From contig CM034546.1 in the NCBI GenBank assembly GCA_020055645.1, forward strand, positions 129,787,875-129,851,874: DNA of 64,000 bases. Reading direction: 5' to 3'. Under the pieces are notes generated by a model, which was not told the origin of the DNA, did no database searches, and was given only the letters and a program-made list of their open reading frames with translations. This DNA comes from Tomocerus qinae (Eukaryota > Arthropoda > Collembola > Entomobryomorpha > Tomoceridae). A program made the translations under genes and the position numbers. Positions 26,374 to 36,135 of the stretch are shown one piece after another. The stretch's first letter is position 1, and each line of letters starts with the position of its first letter.

Positions 26374-27911
26374 TTAGTATTTATTGAAATTCAAGATGAA
26401 AATCAGAAAAAACTGGAAGAGCTTTATAATTAGTCTTCTGAACAATGCATACATTATTTCTGCGCAGAAGACAAGAAAGTCAAGTGCATAAAGAAAAGAA
26501 CCCAAGTAAAAGAGGGAAACAATATTTGAATTTTTGATGTTACTCATTACGTCATCATTCTCTAAATTCTTCAATTCCCTTAATTCCGAAGCCTTGAATA
26601 TATAATTTCCCACTTCTCGAATAATCGGAAAATTCCAGAGCTCATTAGTAGTTGTGCACGGTGATAAGCAATATGTATAATTGGAAACTTTGGAATCCTA
26701 ATTAGAATAGTTTGACGGAAAAGCTTGTCCTTGCCTTGAATGAATTTGGGATTAGAAAATATTGATTTCTTTTGAATATTCAAATTGTGTGAGTAATCAA
26801 TATACGCTCTATTCTCACAGTTTCTAATGAATTCGCTATATTTTTTATAAATTAGATTTTTATTTTGAGTTGTAGATGGGTAACATCTGTTCTGTTGTGT
26901 AGATATCCTATTAAAAAGCGCGTTGGAAAAATAGAATATTTCGGTTTTTGATTCAGTTCTGTACTTTTACTATTAAAGGTCAAAATTTCCGTCCAGTGCC
27001 ATTCCGTTATATCATTAGGGCTTAAGCCTTTTCCAGCAAGTGTTTTTGCTGCTATAAAACTCAACGTTTTGTTTTGACAAACATCACTAAATCGAGGATC
27101 CCATGTTTCCACAGAACAGTTTTTTCTTAAATCAGTCTCCCCACATGAATCAAATGTTGAATGCCCAATTATCTCACTGCAAATACAATACTGAATTAAA
27201 TTTTGAATTGATACAATTCCTTCAGCGTATGATTTCGAAGGGCCGGCTATTAGTTCTGCCTTATTGTCTTGAAAATGCATTATTACGTTAAATTTAAAGA
27301 TTTCAACATTCGCACTAATTAATATAAACCCATTCAGGTCTCTGAAAAGGTTGTATTGGTTTTGTGGTTTAAGCGGTAAAATAATCACAGATGAAATTAC
27401 ACATTTATAGGCATTGCTAATTACTACTCCGAAAATAATCCAAATTCCCGTAGTAAATACTAAAAGAATGCCCCACTTTTTTGGTATCACTCTCAAAACA
27501 CTTTGTTCTAGTAAAATAGCAAAATTTATGAATATTTTTTGGAGAAGATTTCTTAAAGTGTGCATTCCATCACAATTTTTAGATTGGGAATATTGATGTT
27601 CTTGTAAAATGGTTAGAAATGCAAGAATTAAGCTGAAAATTATGATTACGTTCCAGGATTTAGTATCATATGGATTAGTATACATTAGCCATGATAGACG
27701 ATGATGTACTCCAGAACAAGTAATAAAATTCCAGCTTCTTGATCCTATTATCACAATCGTACGACCGGAATTTAAGTTTATCGATAACATGGATATTCCT
27801 GGCAAGTATGACATAATATTTTTTATTTCAAAACGTTTCAAGGTTCTTCGGATTTTAAAATCATCAAATATAAAGTGTTTGAAAATACTCACAAGATCCA
27901 AATTTTTTCCC
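26374..27911 (-). pseudogene. Ionotropic receptor, C-terminal part (channel and tail), broken
   Basis: Minus-strand reading frames encode the channel half of a variant ionotropic (chemosensory) glutamate-type receptor. Segments in order are: a stretch after the first ligand-binding lobe with the first membrane segment (WNVIIIFSLILAFLTILQ), a pore/second segment region (LLVFTTGIWIIFGVVISNAYK), the second ligand-binding lobe, and the last membrane segment (NIVSLFYLGSFLYALDFLVF). They lie in three different frames: 27911-26852, then 26783-26580 preceded by in-frame sequence from about 26880, then 26613-26374. The changes fall near short homopolymers, around 26860 and 26625. There is no start codon of its own; the frame runs upstream into the element at 27903. 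The signal peptide and first lobe are found at 32008-32841 on the same strand, so this is the distal half of one gene cut by an insertion. Confidence 0.75.
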
Positions 27912-28098
27912 ACTTTTATTTTTTTTTGTGTGTTATGGGGTGGGATTTTTTTAATTTTTTCCCACTTTCAATTATTTACGTTTTATAGGGTGGGATTTTT
28001 TAAATTTTTTCCCTCTTTTAATTATTTATGTTTTATGGGGTGGGATTTTTTTTCATTTTTTCAAACATGTTAATAATGATTTCATTTTATTTTATTCA

Positions 28099-28850
28099 AT
28101 GCAGAACCGTCCAGTGACGATGCAGCTTCTCTTGGACCAAGTCATGTCATCTTTAATCAACAAATATGATGAAGACGAAGGCAGGCCACTGATGAAGAAA
28201 CTATACGTCCTATCCAGAAAATTTTTTACGCCGAATCAGTTCCGCGCCGTAAATCGAGCAAGAAATGAAGGGAGATCGGATAATTACTGTACCTTTTGCC
28301 ACAAAACTTTCAGTAGCGGCGGATGGACAACGCACTGCGAGTAAGTGTTTTTTTTAATTTTTTCCCACTTTTAATTATTCATGTATAATTTTTTCCCACT
28401 TTTAATTATTCATGTATGTTAGGGGGTGGGATTTTTTTCATTTTTTCCCACTTTTATTTTTTAATGTGCTGTTATGTTGTTTTTTTTGTTGCTTTCAGTA
28501 CCCACGTAATTAATGGGGACCGGTTCCACTGTGTCGTCGAGAACTGCTCTAGGAAATTCATTTCTGCCTGGAGGATGAGACAGCATATGATATCTGGACA
28601 TAAGATGACCGATGCGGCAACCAAAACAGCCATGAGAGGGATCAAGAAGGTGTCATCTGGGATTGCAAAACCAGATATGGACTACGATCTCCACGACGAG
28701 CGAGCAGGAGCGAGCGTTCAAGCCAGGAAGCGTCGAAGGAAAATTATTGCGGTGATTGCTGCTGTCATGCCACCAGAAGATGATGATGATGATGAAGACG
28801 AAGAGGAGGAGGATCAAGGCGATAACATCGACGACCTGGATGACGCTTAG
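28099..28850 (+). CDS. Two-finger C2H2 protein with acidic tail
   Basis: Two exons, 28099-28340 and 28499-28850, joined by a GT-AG intron, encode 197 aa. Finger 1 has C64, C67, H79 and H83, and is split by the intron at codon 81. Finger 2 has C92, C97, H110 and H115. A basic stretch (QARKRRRK) is followed by an acidic C-terminus (about residues 177-197, rich in D/E). The fingers suggest DNA binding; the acidic tail could contact other proteins. The intron contains the element's 26-bp palindrome at 28427-28452, and two more lie just after the stop. A natural hypothesis is that this protein binds those palindromes, but nothing in the sequence proves it. An acceptor-like TGCAG at the proposed start means that an upstream exon is possible. 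Confidence 0.65.
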
Positions 28851-29499
28851 TTTTGTGGGATTTTTTCTTAAAATTCCCACTCCTGTTTTATACTATTATA
28901 TTATTATTTTTATGTATACCTTTTGTGGCAGCTCCTGTTTTATACTATACTATTCTATTCTATTATACTATTAAACTATATTATACCTTTGTGGGAGTTT
29001 TTCTCAAAATTCCCACTCTATGATGAATTATGCTATGTGTGTGTGTGTGTATTTTATTGTAATAATATATTGTAATAATAAACTGTAATAATTGAATTAG
29101 TTAATAAGTTAACCTACATGATATTATTTATTTATTTGGGAAACAACAAAAAATACAAAACGGGGTATAACTACTAACTACAGGTGGGAAATAACCTAAA
29201 AACTCCCACAAGTCGCATTGGGGAGTTTAATTATTTTATGTTAATTAAATAAATAAATTTACAACCTACATGATATTATATTATATTTAAGAACAGATCC
29301 AACTTATCTGTTTAAAATAATAACTACTATTATTTATATTGCCTTTTTTCCTAAACAGTTGTAAAAAAGTTGTGAAAACTACTTATTTATATGAAAGTGG
29401 GAAAAAATCAAAAAATTCCCACCTCATGAATAAAAAATCGTATTAAGTACTTAAAGTGCGAAAACTAATAAATTTCCGTACTGATAACACTTTGTTCTG

Positions 29500-29897
29500 C
29501 AAAACACGAATCTACATATTATATTATTATATAATAATATTTTAGGAATGCCAGCAAGAAATACCAAACGGAGTTTATAATTTGTCTCAAAAAACATATT
29601 CCGTTACTTTATTTACCAAAACACGTATCTACATATTATTATATAATATTTTATAGATGCCAGCAAGAAATACCAAACGGAGTTTAAAGTCTATAAAACG
29701 GACTTAGCAGGGTTTATGTTCATCTCAATATCATTTTTGACGTTACATATCAAATGGGCACAGTAGTTAGTATAAAACGGGGGTTGTGGGAAATAATTGA
29801 AAAAATACCACTAACATTTATTGAGCATTATTTTTTAATCAGAGCACAGTAGTTAGTATAAAACGGGGGTTGTGGGAAATAATTGAAAAAATACCAC
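29500..29897. repeat. Two pairs of direct repeats between the convergent genes
   Basis: Pair 1 (about 29508-29580 and 29624-29686) shares TCTACATATTA and GCCAGCAAGAAATACC. Pair 2 (about 29759-29811 and 29844-29895) shares CACAGTAGTTAGTATAAAAC and ends in a GTGGGA...TACCAC palindrome. They fill the gap between the 3' ends of the two element genes. Confidence 0.75.
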
Positions 29898-29987
29898 TTC
29901 ACTTCACTAAAAAGTTCAGTCTCCGCGTCACTTGGTGGATCATCGTGATCATTTTGTAATGACGGTGGTGTTGGCGGAACTGGGATA

Positions 29988-31427
29988 CTAAGTGGTAACA
30001 CCGGCATTAGCATCGTTGTTGACATCTTCCTTAATGTAGTCGGCGATTGGTTTGGACGTTGTTTGAGTGATTGTATCTCCCTCAAGGGTCCATTCAACGA
30101 AACTGGTTACTTCTTCGTTTCCTTCCTGAAGTGGGAAAAAATGAAAAAAGTCCCACATTAAATACTGCAGCCCAATCAGAAGTACTTGATGTGGGAAAAA
30201 ATGAAAAAAGTCCCACACTTACATATAACTTTTGTTTGACGTGGATGCTGGTGATGCGACGAGCAATCGCTTTCCCCAAGTTATCCCTCATATCTTTTGA
30301 TTCCATCTTCCTAGTCTTTAATATATGTTTTATAAACACATTTGGTTTAATGTTTGTTGTAATGACTCTGGGCATCATAGCTGGAATATCGATATGGCTG
30401 TGTTTGTACGAAATTGTTCTGGAAGTGGGAGAAAAGACATAAAATCCCACATATATATATACCATAAAAAAATATAAAAAAACATACCTCTGAGTGTTTG
30501 GTGACAATAAAGCCAAAAAAATGGTCAAGTCTAATGACTCCAAGGTCATCTCATTAAAGATTAGACCATGATGTACAGTAGGATTAAAACCTTTGAACCC
30601 TTCATTTTGATTGACCAACTTATAGGTCGGGAAAAGCGCCATCATCCATTCGGTTTTACCCAAACCGGGTTCTCCATGCACATATAGGCATCGCTTTTCA
30701 TCTGTCATCATTTGATGAACACGATCAGGTAACGTCTAAACCACACATAAACGAATTAACACTAAAGTGGGAAAAAATGTAAAAACTCCCACACTGGGAC
30801 TAACTAACCTTGACTTTAAACGTATTGATGTCCCTTGCTACAAAATCGGGTTTCCTAAAAAGTGACTTGACATAATCCATGAATGTGGTGGAAGCCAAAA
30901 ACCCAGGATGACTGCTGGATACCGCGTTAACAGCTTCCTCATAGGTTGCTGACTGTTGCACTGCTATATCTTTGGCAATTTTGAATTCTGGCCTTTGCTT
31001 CTTTTTAGGCTGTAACCAAAAAAGTGGGAAAAAATTACAAAATTCCCACAATCCAAATAACCAATTAAAAAACTTACAAATAAAACTTTTTTAACTTTTT
31101 TCCGCTTTCCAACTGGTTCATCGTCCTCCTCCGTTGTACTTAACGCCGATCTCACTCCAGACGTAGACTAAAAATTTAAAAATGCGTGTTTATGTATATG
31201 TGTGTGGGAGTTTATTAATAAATTCCCACTTAAAATACGAAGTTGCTTACTTGTACATCTTTCAAATTTTTGAGGGCTGTAGCATTTTCCAATAATTCTA
31301 CACGATATTTGTCCATCTCAACTTCTTCTCAACTTCAATTCTAAAAAAAATTAAAAATATTTACCTCTTCTTGGGGATTATCCTGATAAAATTTGATCCA
31401 ATCCTCGATATCTTTTTTATCACACAT
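29988..31427 (-). CDS. CRESS-Rep-like SF3 helicase, seven exons
   Basis: Exons on minus: 31427-31365, 31316-31251, 31167-31078, 31009-30809, 30735-30488, 30418-30223, 30125-29988. They sum to 1002 nt and encode 333 aa with all GT-AG introns. Residues 1-73 are charged, with a possible coiled coil and basic NLS-like patches (KRKKVKK, PKKKQR). Residues about 90-135 resemble the linker between nuclease and helicase in CRESS-virus Rep proteins. Walker A is GEPGLGKT (161-168), Walker B LIFNE (198-202), motif C VITTN (241-245), then a basic ARR segment (about 271-273). This matches the superfamily 3 helicase of Rep. No HUH nuclease motifs are present. Each intron except the first contains one or two copies of the 26-bp palindrome. 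TTCGAC repeats upstream could serve as its origin or promoter sites. It is apparently intact. Confidence 0.75.
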
Positions 31428-31633
31428 TTTGCCGGATGCAGGAGATGTTCACTGTAGCACGACCACGGAATGACTACTGAAACAAACTGTAATTCAATCT
31501 TAAACAAAAACTCAACTTTTGGTTCGTGCTTCGTGCTTATTGGTCAGTGAAGTGTCACGTGGTTAGCCCCCTAGATATAAATTTTGCACATTTCACATTC
31601 GACACACAGTGGGTAAACAGTTAAATTAAATAA

Positions 31634-32018
31634 AATGTTCGACTCTTCAACTATTAATTATGTTCGACGTTCGACGATCACGGACACCAACAGTTAATGT
31701 TCGACTCTTCAACTATTAATTATGTTCGACGTTCGACGGTCACATGGTAAAGCTTTTATATTTATAAATACAAGGACATAATCTTTTGTGGGAGTTTTTG
31801 ACAAAATTCCCACAAAATGATAAACATTCAAAAAAGACAACACCAAACAGTTAAATTAAAAAAAGAGGTTCGACGTTCAACTATTAATTATATTCGACGT
31901 TCGACGTTCGACGTCACGTGACCTAGTTGCTGTATATATGTAAAAAACAAGAAATAAGGGGTGGGCTTAAATAAATTAAAAAAAGAGGTTCGACGTTCAA
32001 CTATTAATTATATTCGAC
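31634..32018. promoter_or_regulatory. TTCGAC iteron array upstream of the helicase gene
   Basis: Four copies of a composite repeat start near 31634, 31697, 31867 and 31987. Each has TTCGAC, a short gap, TTCAACTATTAATTAT and then TTCGAC; three continue with further TTCGACG units. The first two and last two form similar pairs, and the last pair is exactly 120 bp apart. CACGTG-type motifs (TCACGTGACC at 31914-31923) adjoin. Iterated short sites beside a Rep-type helicase gene recall replication-origin iterons. They could instead be promoter elements. Confidence 0.6.
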
Positions 32019-32841
32019 ATGGCTTAAATGGAGTTATCCAATTTGTATTGAAAGAATTGTTCGTTTTTTCTGCTTGTTCATACATAAAATTGCCCTTTTT
32101 TGGATTGTAAACAAATGTTCCACAATAACTTGCCTCTGGTCTTTTCTTTTTGTCAAAGTGGAAATCAAAAATAATATTCCGAAAATATTGCAGAGTATAT
32201 TGCTGTAAAGAGGAGACAGTTTTGTTTTCAATTACTGAAAATGCATCGAAATAGTCACACACTGTTGGACATCCAGAACAAATCAAGTAAATGTAATTTA
32301 TCTCTACAGTTATTTCATTCGAAATATTTTCCGTCTCTTCCAATTTGATTTCTAAGGGCAAATAGATATAAAATACTCTGTACAGCTGTGATTGGGAAAT
32401 GCTCGAAGCAATTAAAATTCGGTAACCAAAACTGTCTGTACACAAATCGTTGCTCCTTTCAATTTCGTCTGCACAAGTGTTAACCACCATTTTTTCGCTA
32501 TTTAAATTAATAAAAATTATAGCAAATTGTAAAACCCACTTTCTCACAACAGGTTTACCTGGAAATTGATCTAGATATAGAATCTTGAGAGGACGATTTC
32601 CCGTGTATTCTATTGCATGGTAATTATCATCATTGTAAATAATTGAAATATCGCAATCCCAAAATGTGTCAATAATTAATTTCAAATCTTCACTTTTAAC
32701 TGGATGTTGCCTTTTAGGCTTTTGGATATTATTATTGGACTTGAACGAAGGAGACAGCGGTAATGGTGAGGCATTGAAAACTAATGGAAACGTACAACAT
32801 AATAAAACGACACTAAGGATAATACCAATTAAAGAATGCAT
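32008..32841 (-). pseudogene. Ionotropic receptor, N-terminal part (signal peptide and first lobe), cut
   Basis: ATG at 32841-32839 begins a hydrophobic signal peptide (MHSLIGIILSVVLLCC) followed by about 255 aa of extracellular domain with several cysteines, as in divergent arthropod ionotropic receptors whose odour or taste ligand binds outside the cell. The frame runs to the boundary of the Rep-helicase element and stops a few codons inside it (TAA at 32008). Transmembrane segments are missing here; they occur at 26374-27911 on the same strand. Together the pieces form one receptor gene disrupted by insertion. The family call rests on the combination with the downstream channel half; the N-terminal domain alone is too divergent to be certain. 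Confidence 0.65.
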
Positions 32842-33809
32842 TCTATTTAGTTGGTTTTTTTATTATTTGAATATCATTTAAGACGTTTCCACACAATAAT
32901 TACCAACGTTGGAAAGAAGAGCTAAACTTTTTTTAGGGTTAAGTTGTGAGATATCAAAGACTCTAAGAAAAGAAATTTCTTCAACTCAATTTTGTTAGAC
33001 AATAAGTCAATCCTAGAATAATAATAAAAAAGTAGGACCAAAATATTTCATTCGGTCTACCTTTTAGCAGAATAAAAGTATTATTGTGAAGGTTTTTAGG
33101 ATTTGAATGTATTTCTGTGTTTTTCAGGGAACAAAAGAGATACTCCTTTTTCACAAAAAAGGTAAAAAGTACTACTTTTTCTAAAAAAGCAGTCCTTTTT
33201 GCATTTTTTACATGTAAAATGTGGGAGTAAATGGGACATGCTGGTACATCAAAAAAGGCAAAAATGGACTGCTTTTAAAAAATCTTTTCCTACTTATTTT
33301 ACAAAAAAGGCAAAAAAGTTCCTTTTTAGCTCCCTGTTATTTCTTTGCATTTAGTTCTGTTTTCGTCAAACACGGTCGAGTAGTATCGTTTGACAATTTC
33401 ATTGGCAAATGGCTACTCAAGGTTGCCATTTATTTAGTATATTATTTTTATATATTTTTATACTACTAATAAGTAAATACTCAATGTTATCAAATGGTCC
33501 TTCAAGAAATTAAGAGTGGTATTGTTTTAGCTTAGTATAGGCTTTAGCCGAATGAAATTGTTAGTAAAAAAGTCATTTGCTTTGGCAGTATAATTTGCTA
33601 TATGGACGGTTATATTACATGTAAAGAGGCATTTTCAAACTCGTTTGAGGTTTATTTGTGTACCTAAATCTCTTGTTATAAGAAAATTATGTGTAATTGA
33701 AGTATTTCTGTATTCTTTTTGAGTAGATACTACAGCTTTCATACCACTTTCAACTTCAAACAAAGATTTTTGCATTATTGATGAAAATCGTCAGGCTTGC
33801 ACTTGCTAA
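32842..33809. repeat. Upstream flank of the receptor gene with a hAT-like repeat
   Basis: Non-coding. From 33125 (CAGGGAACAAAAGAG) to 33336 (complement CAGGGAGCTAAAAAGG) imperfect inverted termini enclose A-rich sequence with repeated AAAAAAGG blocks, which looks like an old hAT-type non-autonomous copy. The bases outside the termini do not form a clear 8-bp duplication. Confidence 0.4.
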
Positions 33810-34007
33810 GTGCCTAAAATAGAACGTAATGCTCCCAATTCCAAAAACGTATTCTTAAAAACAATTTCAGAAAGAACTCATGACGACAAGTACTTCAATT
33901 CAATCATTCAAAAGTCTAATTTGAGTTTGAATATTGAAAGAAAGAGATGTTTATCAACGTCCAGTATTAATGGTGTGATAACTAATTTTGTACAGAATTT
34001 TAAATAA
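33810..34007 (+). other. Possible last exon of an unrecognised gene
   Basis: A 65-codon basic, Ser/Asn/Lys-rich frame ends in TAA within TTTAAATAAAAG, so a poly(A) signal overlaps the stop codon. The sequence around its 3' end reappears in decayed form near 58090-58140 beside the neprilysin gene, which fits a real gene end copied in a segmental duplication. No family is recognised. Confidence 0.25.
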
Positions 34008-34011
34008 AAGA

Positions 34012-34420
34012 TGCCACCATTTGAAATAGCTTGATTAGCCAGTAATTGATTTGATTACGAATATAAGATATTGATTTTTTATATTTAAAGTTTTTTTATT
34101 ACACTAAATCAATACGTTAGGGATTATCTGTGCGTTTGCATGACAATACCGCTTCTATCGCAAATGCATGATAATGTATTAACCTTTCTGAAATTATATA
34201 TTTTTAAGTATGTATGATAAATTCCAAATTTCTTAAACTGTTCAAATTACTTGCGAGAGACTTGGAATTGGAAATAAAGCTCATTAAAAAACTAAATTGC
34301 AAAAATTAATTAAAAATTTGATTTTCGCAAGTGCTGCTGCTTTTTTGAAAATTCTTTGTTATTAGTCATCACCCTAAGCACTCAAATAGAATCCGCATTA
34401 TGGACGGAATTGGACTGAAG
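34012..34420 (-). pseudogene. Duplicated neprilysin 3' end fragment
   Basis: This segment aligns with 58140-58550, the 3' flank and last exon of the neprilysin-like gene. Shared blocks include GAAATAGCT, TTGCAAAAATTAATTAAAAATTT, ATTAGTCAT and AATCCG.ATTATGG. The coding part has deletions relative to the intact exon, and no further exons follow. It is a relic of a segmental duplication that now lies upstream of receptor gene 1. Confidence 0.65.
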
Positions 34421-35789
34421 TGAACCAAAAATTAGTACGAATGACATTAAGACATTATGACACTAATTAGTAGCATGAAAAACTAAATTTTCTAAAACTG
34501 CCCTACATAAAAGGATGTTATTTTATAAAAATAGTTAATAGACCACATGTCCAACATAAAGATGATTGTCGTTTTGACTTAAGAACTTTACTTTCAAGAA
34601 ACTTAAAGTGTCACTTAAAATCTATTTTTCATGAATTTTTTAAAGTAAATTATCTTAATCTGCATAGTAGTCACTATTTATACACATATGTTTTCTCTGA
34701 TCAGAAAAGAACTCAAGTGTTAGTAGGTATTTACTATTTACCATATCTTTCCTGTATAGTTCTATTGGCTTTCTTGTACCAAGACTAAAAAATATTTTGA
34801 AAATAAAAGAAAACAATTTTCTGCCAACAAAAACATATTATATTTCACTGATTTTTATATTTAAATTTCCAACTGGATTTCAAAAGAGAGGTTTTCTAAT
34901 AGGTTAGGGCTAGGCGATCATAAGATCGTCGTTGACATTGCATCATATTATTCCCAATATCTAGATGTTCGCTGACATATGATAACCTCTATGCCAAGTA
35001 TGGAATGTCCAACCAATGTTAAAACTGTGTTTATTACAAATTACAATTTTCACAATTCAACCAAGCATAAAATTTCCATTTCATTTTAAATTTATTACTG
35101 AAAACAATAATCAATCCTGGAAACAAAGACTAAAGCAGCAAACGTGCATCTTTGTATCAAATAATCAAGAGCAAGCTGAGGATCACATCCACAAATATTA
35201 GCTAGAAATATAAAGTGTCTGTTCTTTTCAGTTTTATAATGTATTTCAATTGCAGCTTAATTCATGCGTTCTTGTTTCAACCTTAGAACCAGCAAGCATT
35301 TCGGTTGAGAATTCAAACGATAATGGCCAAATCAAAGCTTTAATGTCAAGTATAGCTCAGAAATATCAAAACATACTACACTATTCTCCTGCCTCGGGCA
35401 TAAAGGTCTAACAGTAATATAACGTTTGAAGTTCAGGAATTAGCATTTTCTTCGTTATGAAATTTATTCGAAAATGCAGAAACAATTTTGGAGTCCAAAT
35501 AATTCAAAAAAAAGAGCCTGAAAAATTATTTCGAAACGGTATTACAAATAAAACCAAAATGCTGTTGGGATAGAGTGCAATAGTATATTGAATCACAAGA
35601 TATTGCCTTTGGTTGATTGGTAGGAAATTTTCTTACCAGATACCCATATTTTGGATTATGTGGATGTAATGATAAACAAGAATAACAAAATAAAGTATAT
35701 TACAAAAATGGTGAACATAAGATTAAGATTAAACCCTTCAAGCCCTTCATTTATATCTGTATTTTAACACAATAATAATATTTAGGCCT
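34421..35789. other. Spacer with no recognised gene
   Basis: AT-rich non-coding sequence. Only short open frames occur (for example 35016-35201) and none shows a recognisable domain or splice context. Confidence 0.5.
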
Positions 35790-36135
35790 ATTTCGTATTG
35801 CCACTTCGTATTACCAAAATGTTAGATCTTTACTTTTGGAATTTTCAGTAGGGATGATAGAGGAACACAATCTAATTCTAAATGCAAAGCTACAAAAGAC
35901 TAGGGTAAAGTGAGTTGGGGCAGTCCATGGTTATATTCCTATACATAGAAATAGTGCTACATAGTGCATACGCAGAAGCCAATAGTAAATCAATAGTTGC
36001 AAGCGAATATGAACAACGTGAGCTGCATCTCTTTGCTTTGCAAAAATAAAAGTCCTACTGCACTATACTTTTTCAAGTTTATTACATAATTATGAAAGCT
36101 TGGCTGTGGACAGAATAAAACAGGTAAACAAATAT
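35790..36135. repeat. Duplicated block upstream of receptor gene 1 (pairs with 38840-39175)
   Basis: Nearly identical to 38840-39175. Both contain GACTAGGG.AAAGTGAGTTGGGGC and AATAGTGCTACATAGTGCATACGCAG. The blocks show that the tandem duplication of the receptor genes included more than 1 kb of 5' flank. Confidence 0.8.

Larger units (their letters stand above)
27940..31814. repeat. Dispersed 26-bp palindrome GTGGGA-N14-TCCCAC
   Basis: Copies of exactly 26 bp lie at about 27940, 28427, 28856, 28991, 29185, 29396, 29786 and 29870 (the last two ending TACCAC), 30130, 30191, 30425, 30767, 31024, 31204 and 31789. Imperfect ones are at 27990 and 28039, and half sites at 27903, 28359 and 28390. 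The hexamers are constant, the 14-bp centre is A/T-rich but variable. They lie in introns, 3' flanks and intergenic parts of the element and avoid exons. I saw none of this form in the rest of the window. Confidence 0.85.
27903..32018. mobile_element. Rep-helicase/C2H2 element inserted in the ionotropic receptor gene
   Basis: About 4.1 kb separates the two halves of the receptor gene. It contains two convergent spliced genes, C2H2 protein (+) and CRESS-Rep-like helicase (-), more than a dozen copies of the palindrome GTGGGA-N14-TCCCAC, and TTCGAC-rich repeats at the right end. The left boundary lies at a half palindrome (TTTTTTCCCAC, 27903-27913). The right boundary lies after ATTCGAC near 32018. 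I found no terminal inverted repeat and no convincing target duplication, so boundaries are approximate (a few bases either way). I cannot assign it to a named transposon class. An integrated circular-DNA element or virus with Rep-type replication is the closest idea. Confidence 0.7.

Noticed and set aside
27852-27913. Possible independent start of the receptor channel half at GTG 27911-27913
   Set aside because: The codon lies in the inserted element's half palindrome, there is no signal peptide, and the true N-terminus is at 32841.
28416-28498. Upstream part of the open frame leading into C2H2 exon 2
   Set aside because: It is T-rich intron sequence containing the palindrome; the exon starts at 28499 after CAG.
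27940-31814. Regular palindromes considered as a CRISPR-like array
   Set aside because: Spacing between copies is irregular, the setting is eukaryotic, and the copies lie in introns of spliced genes.
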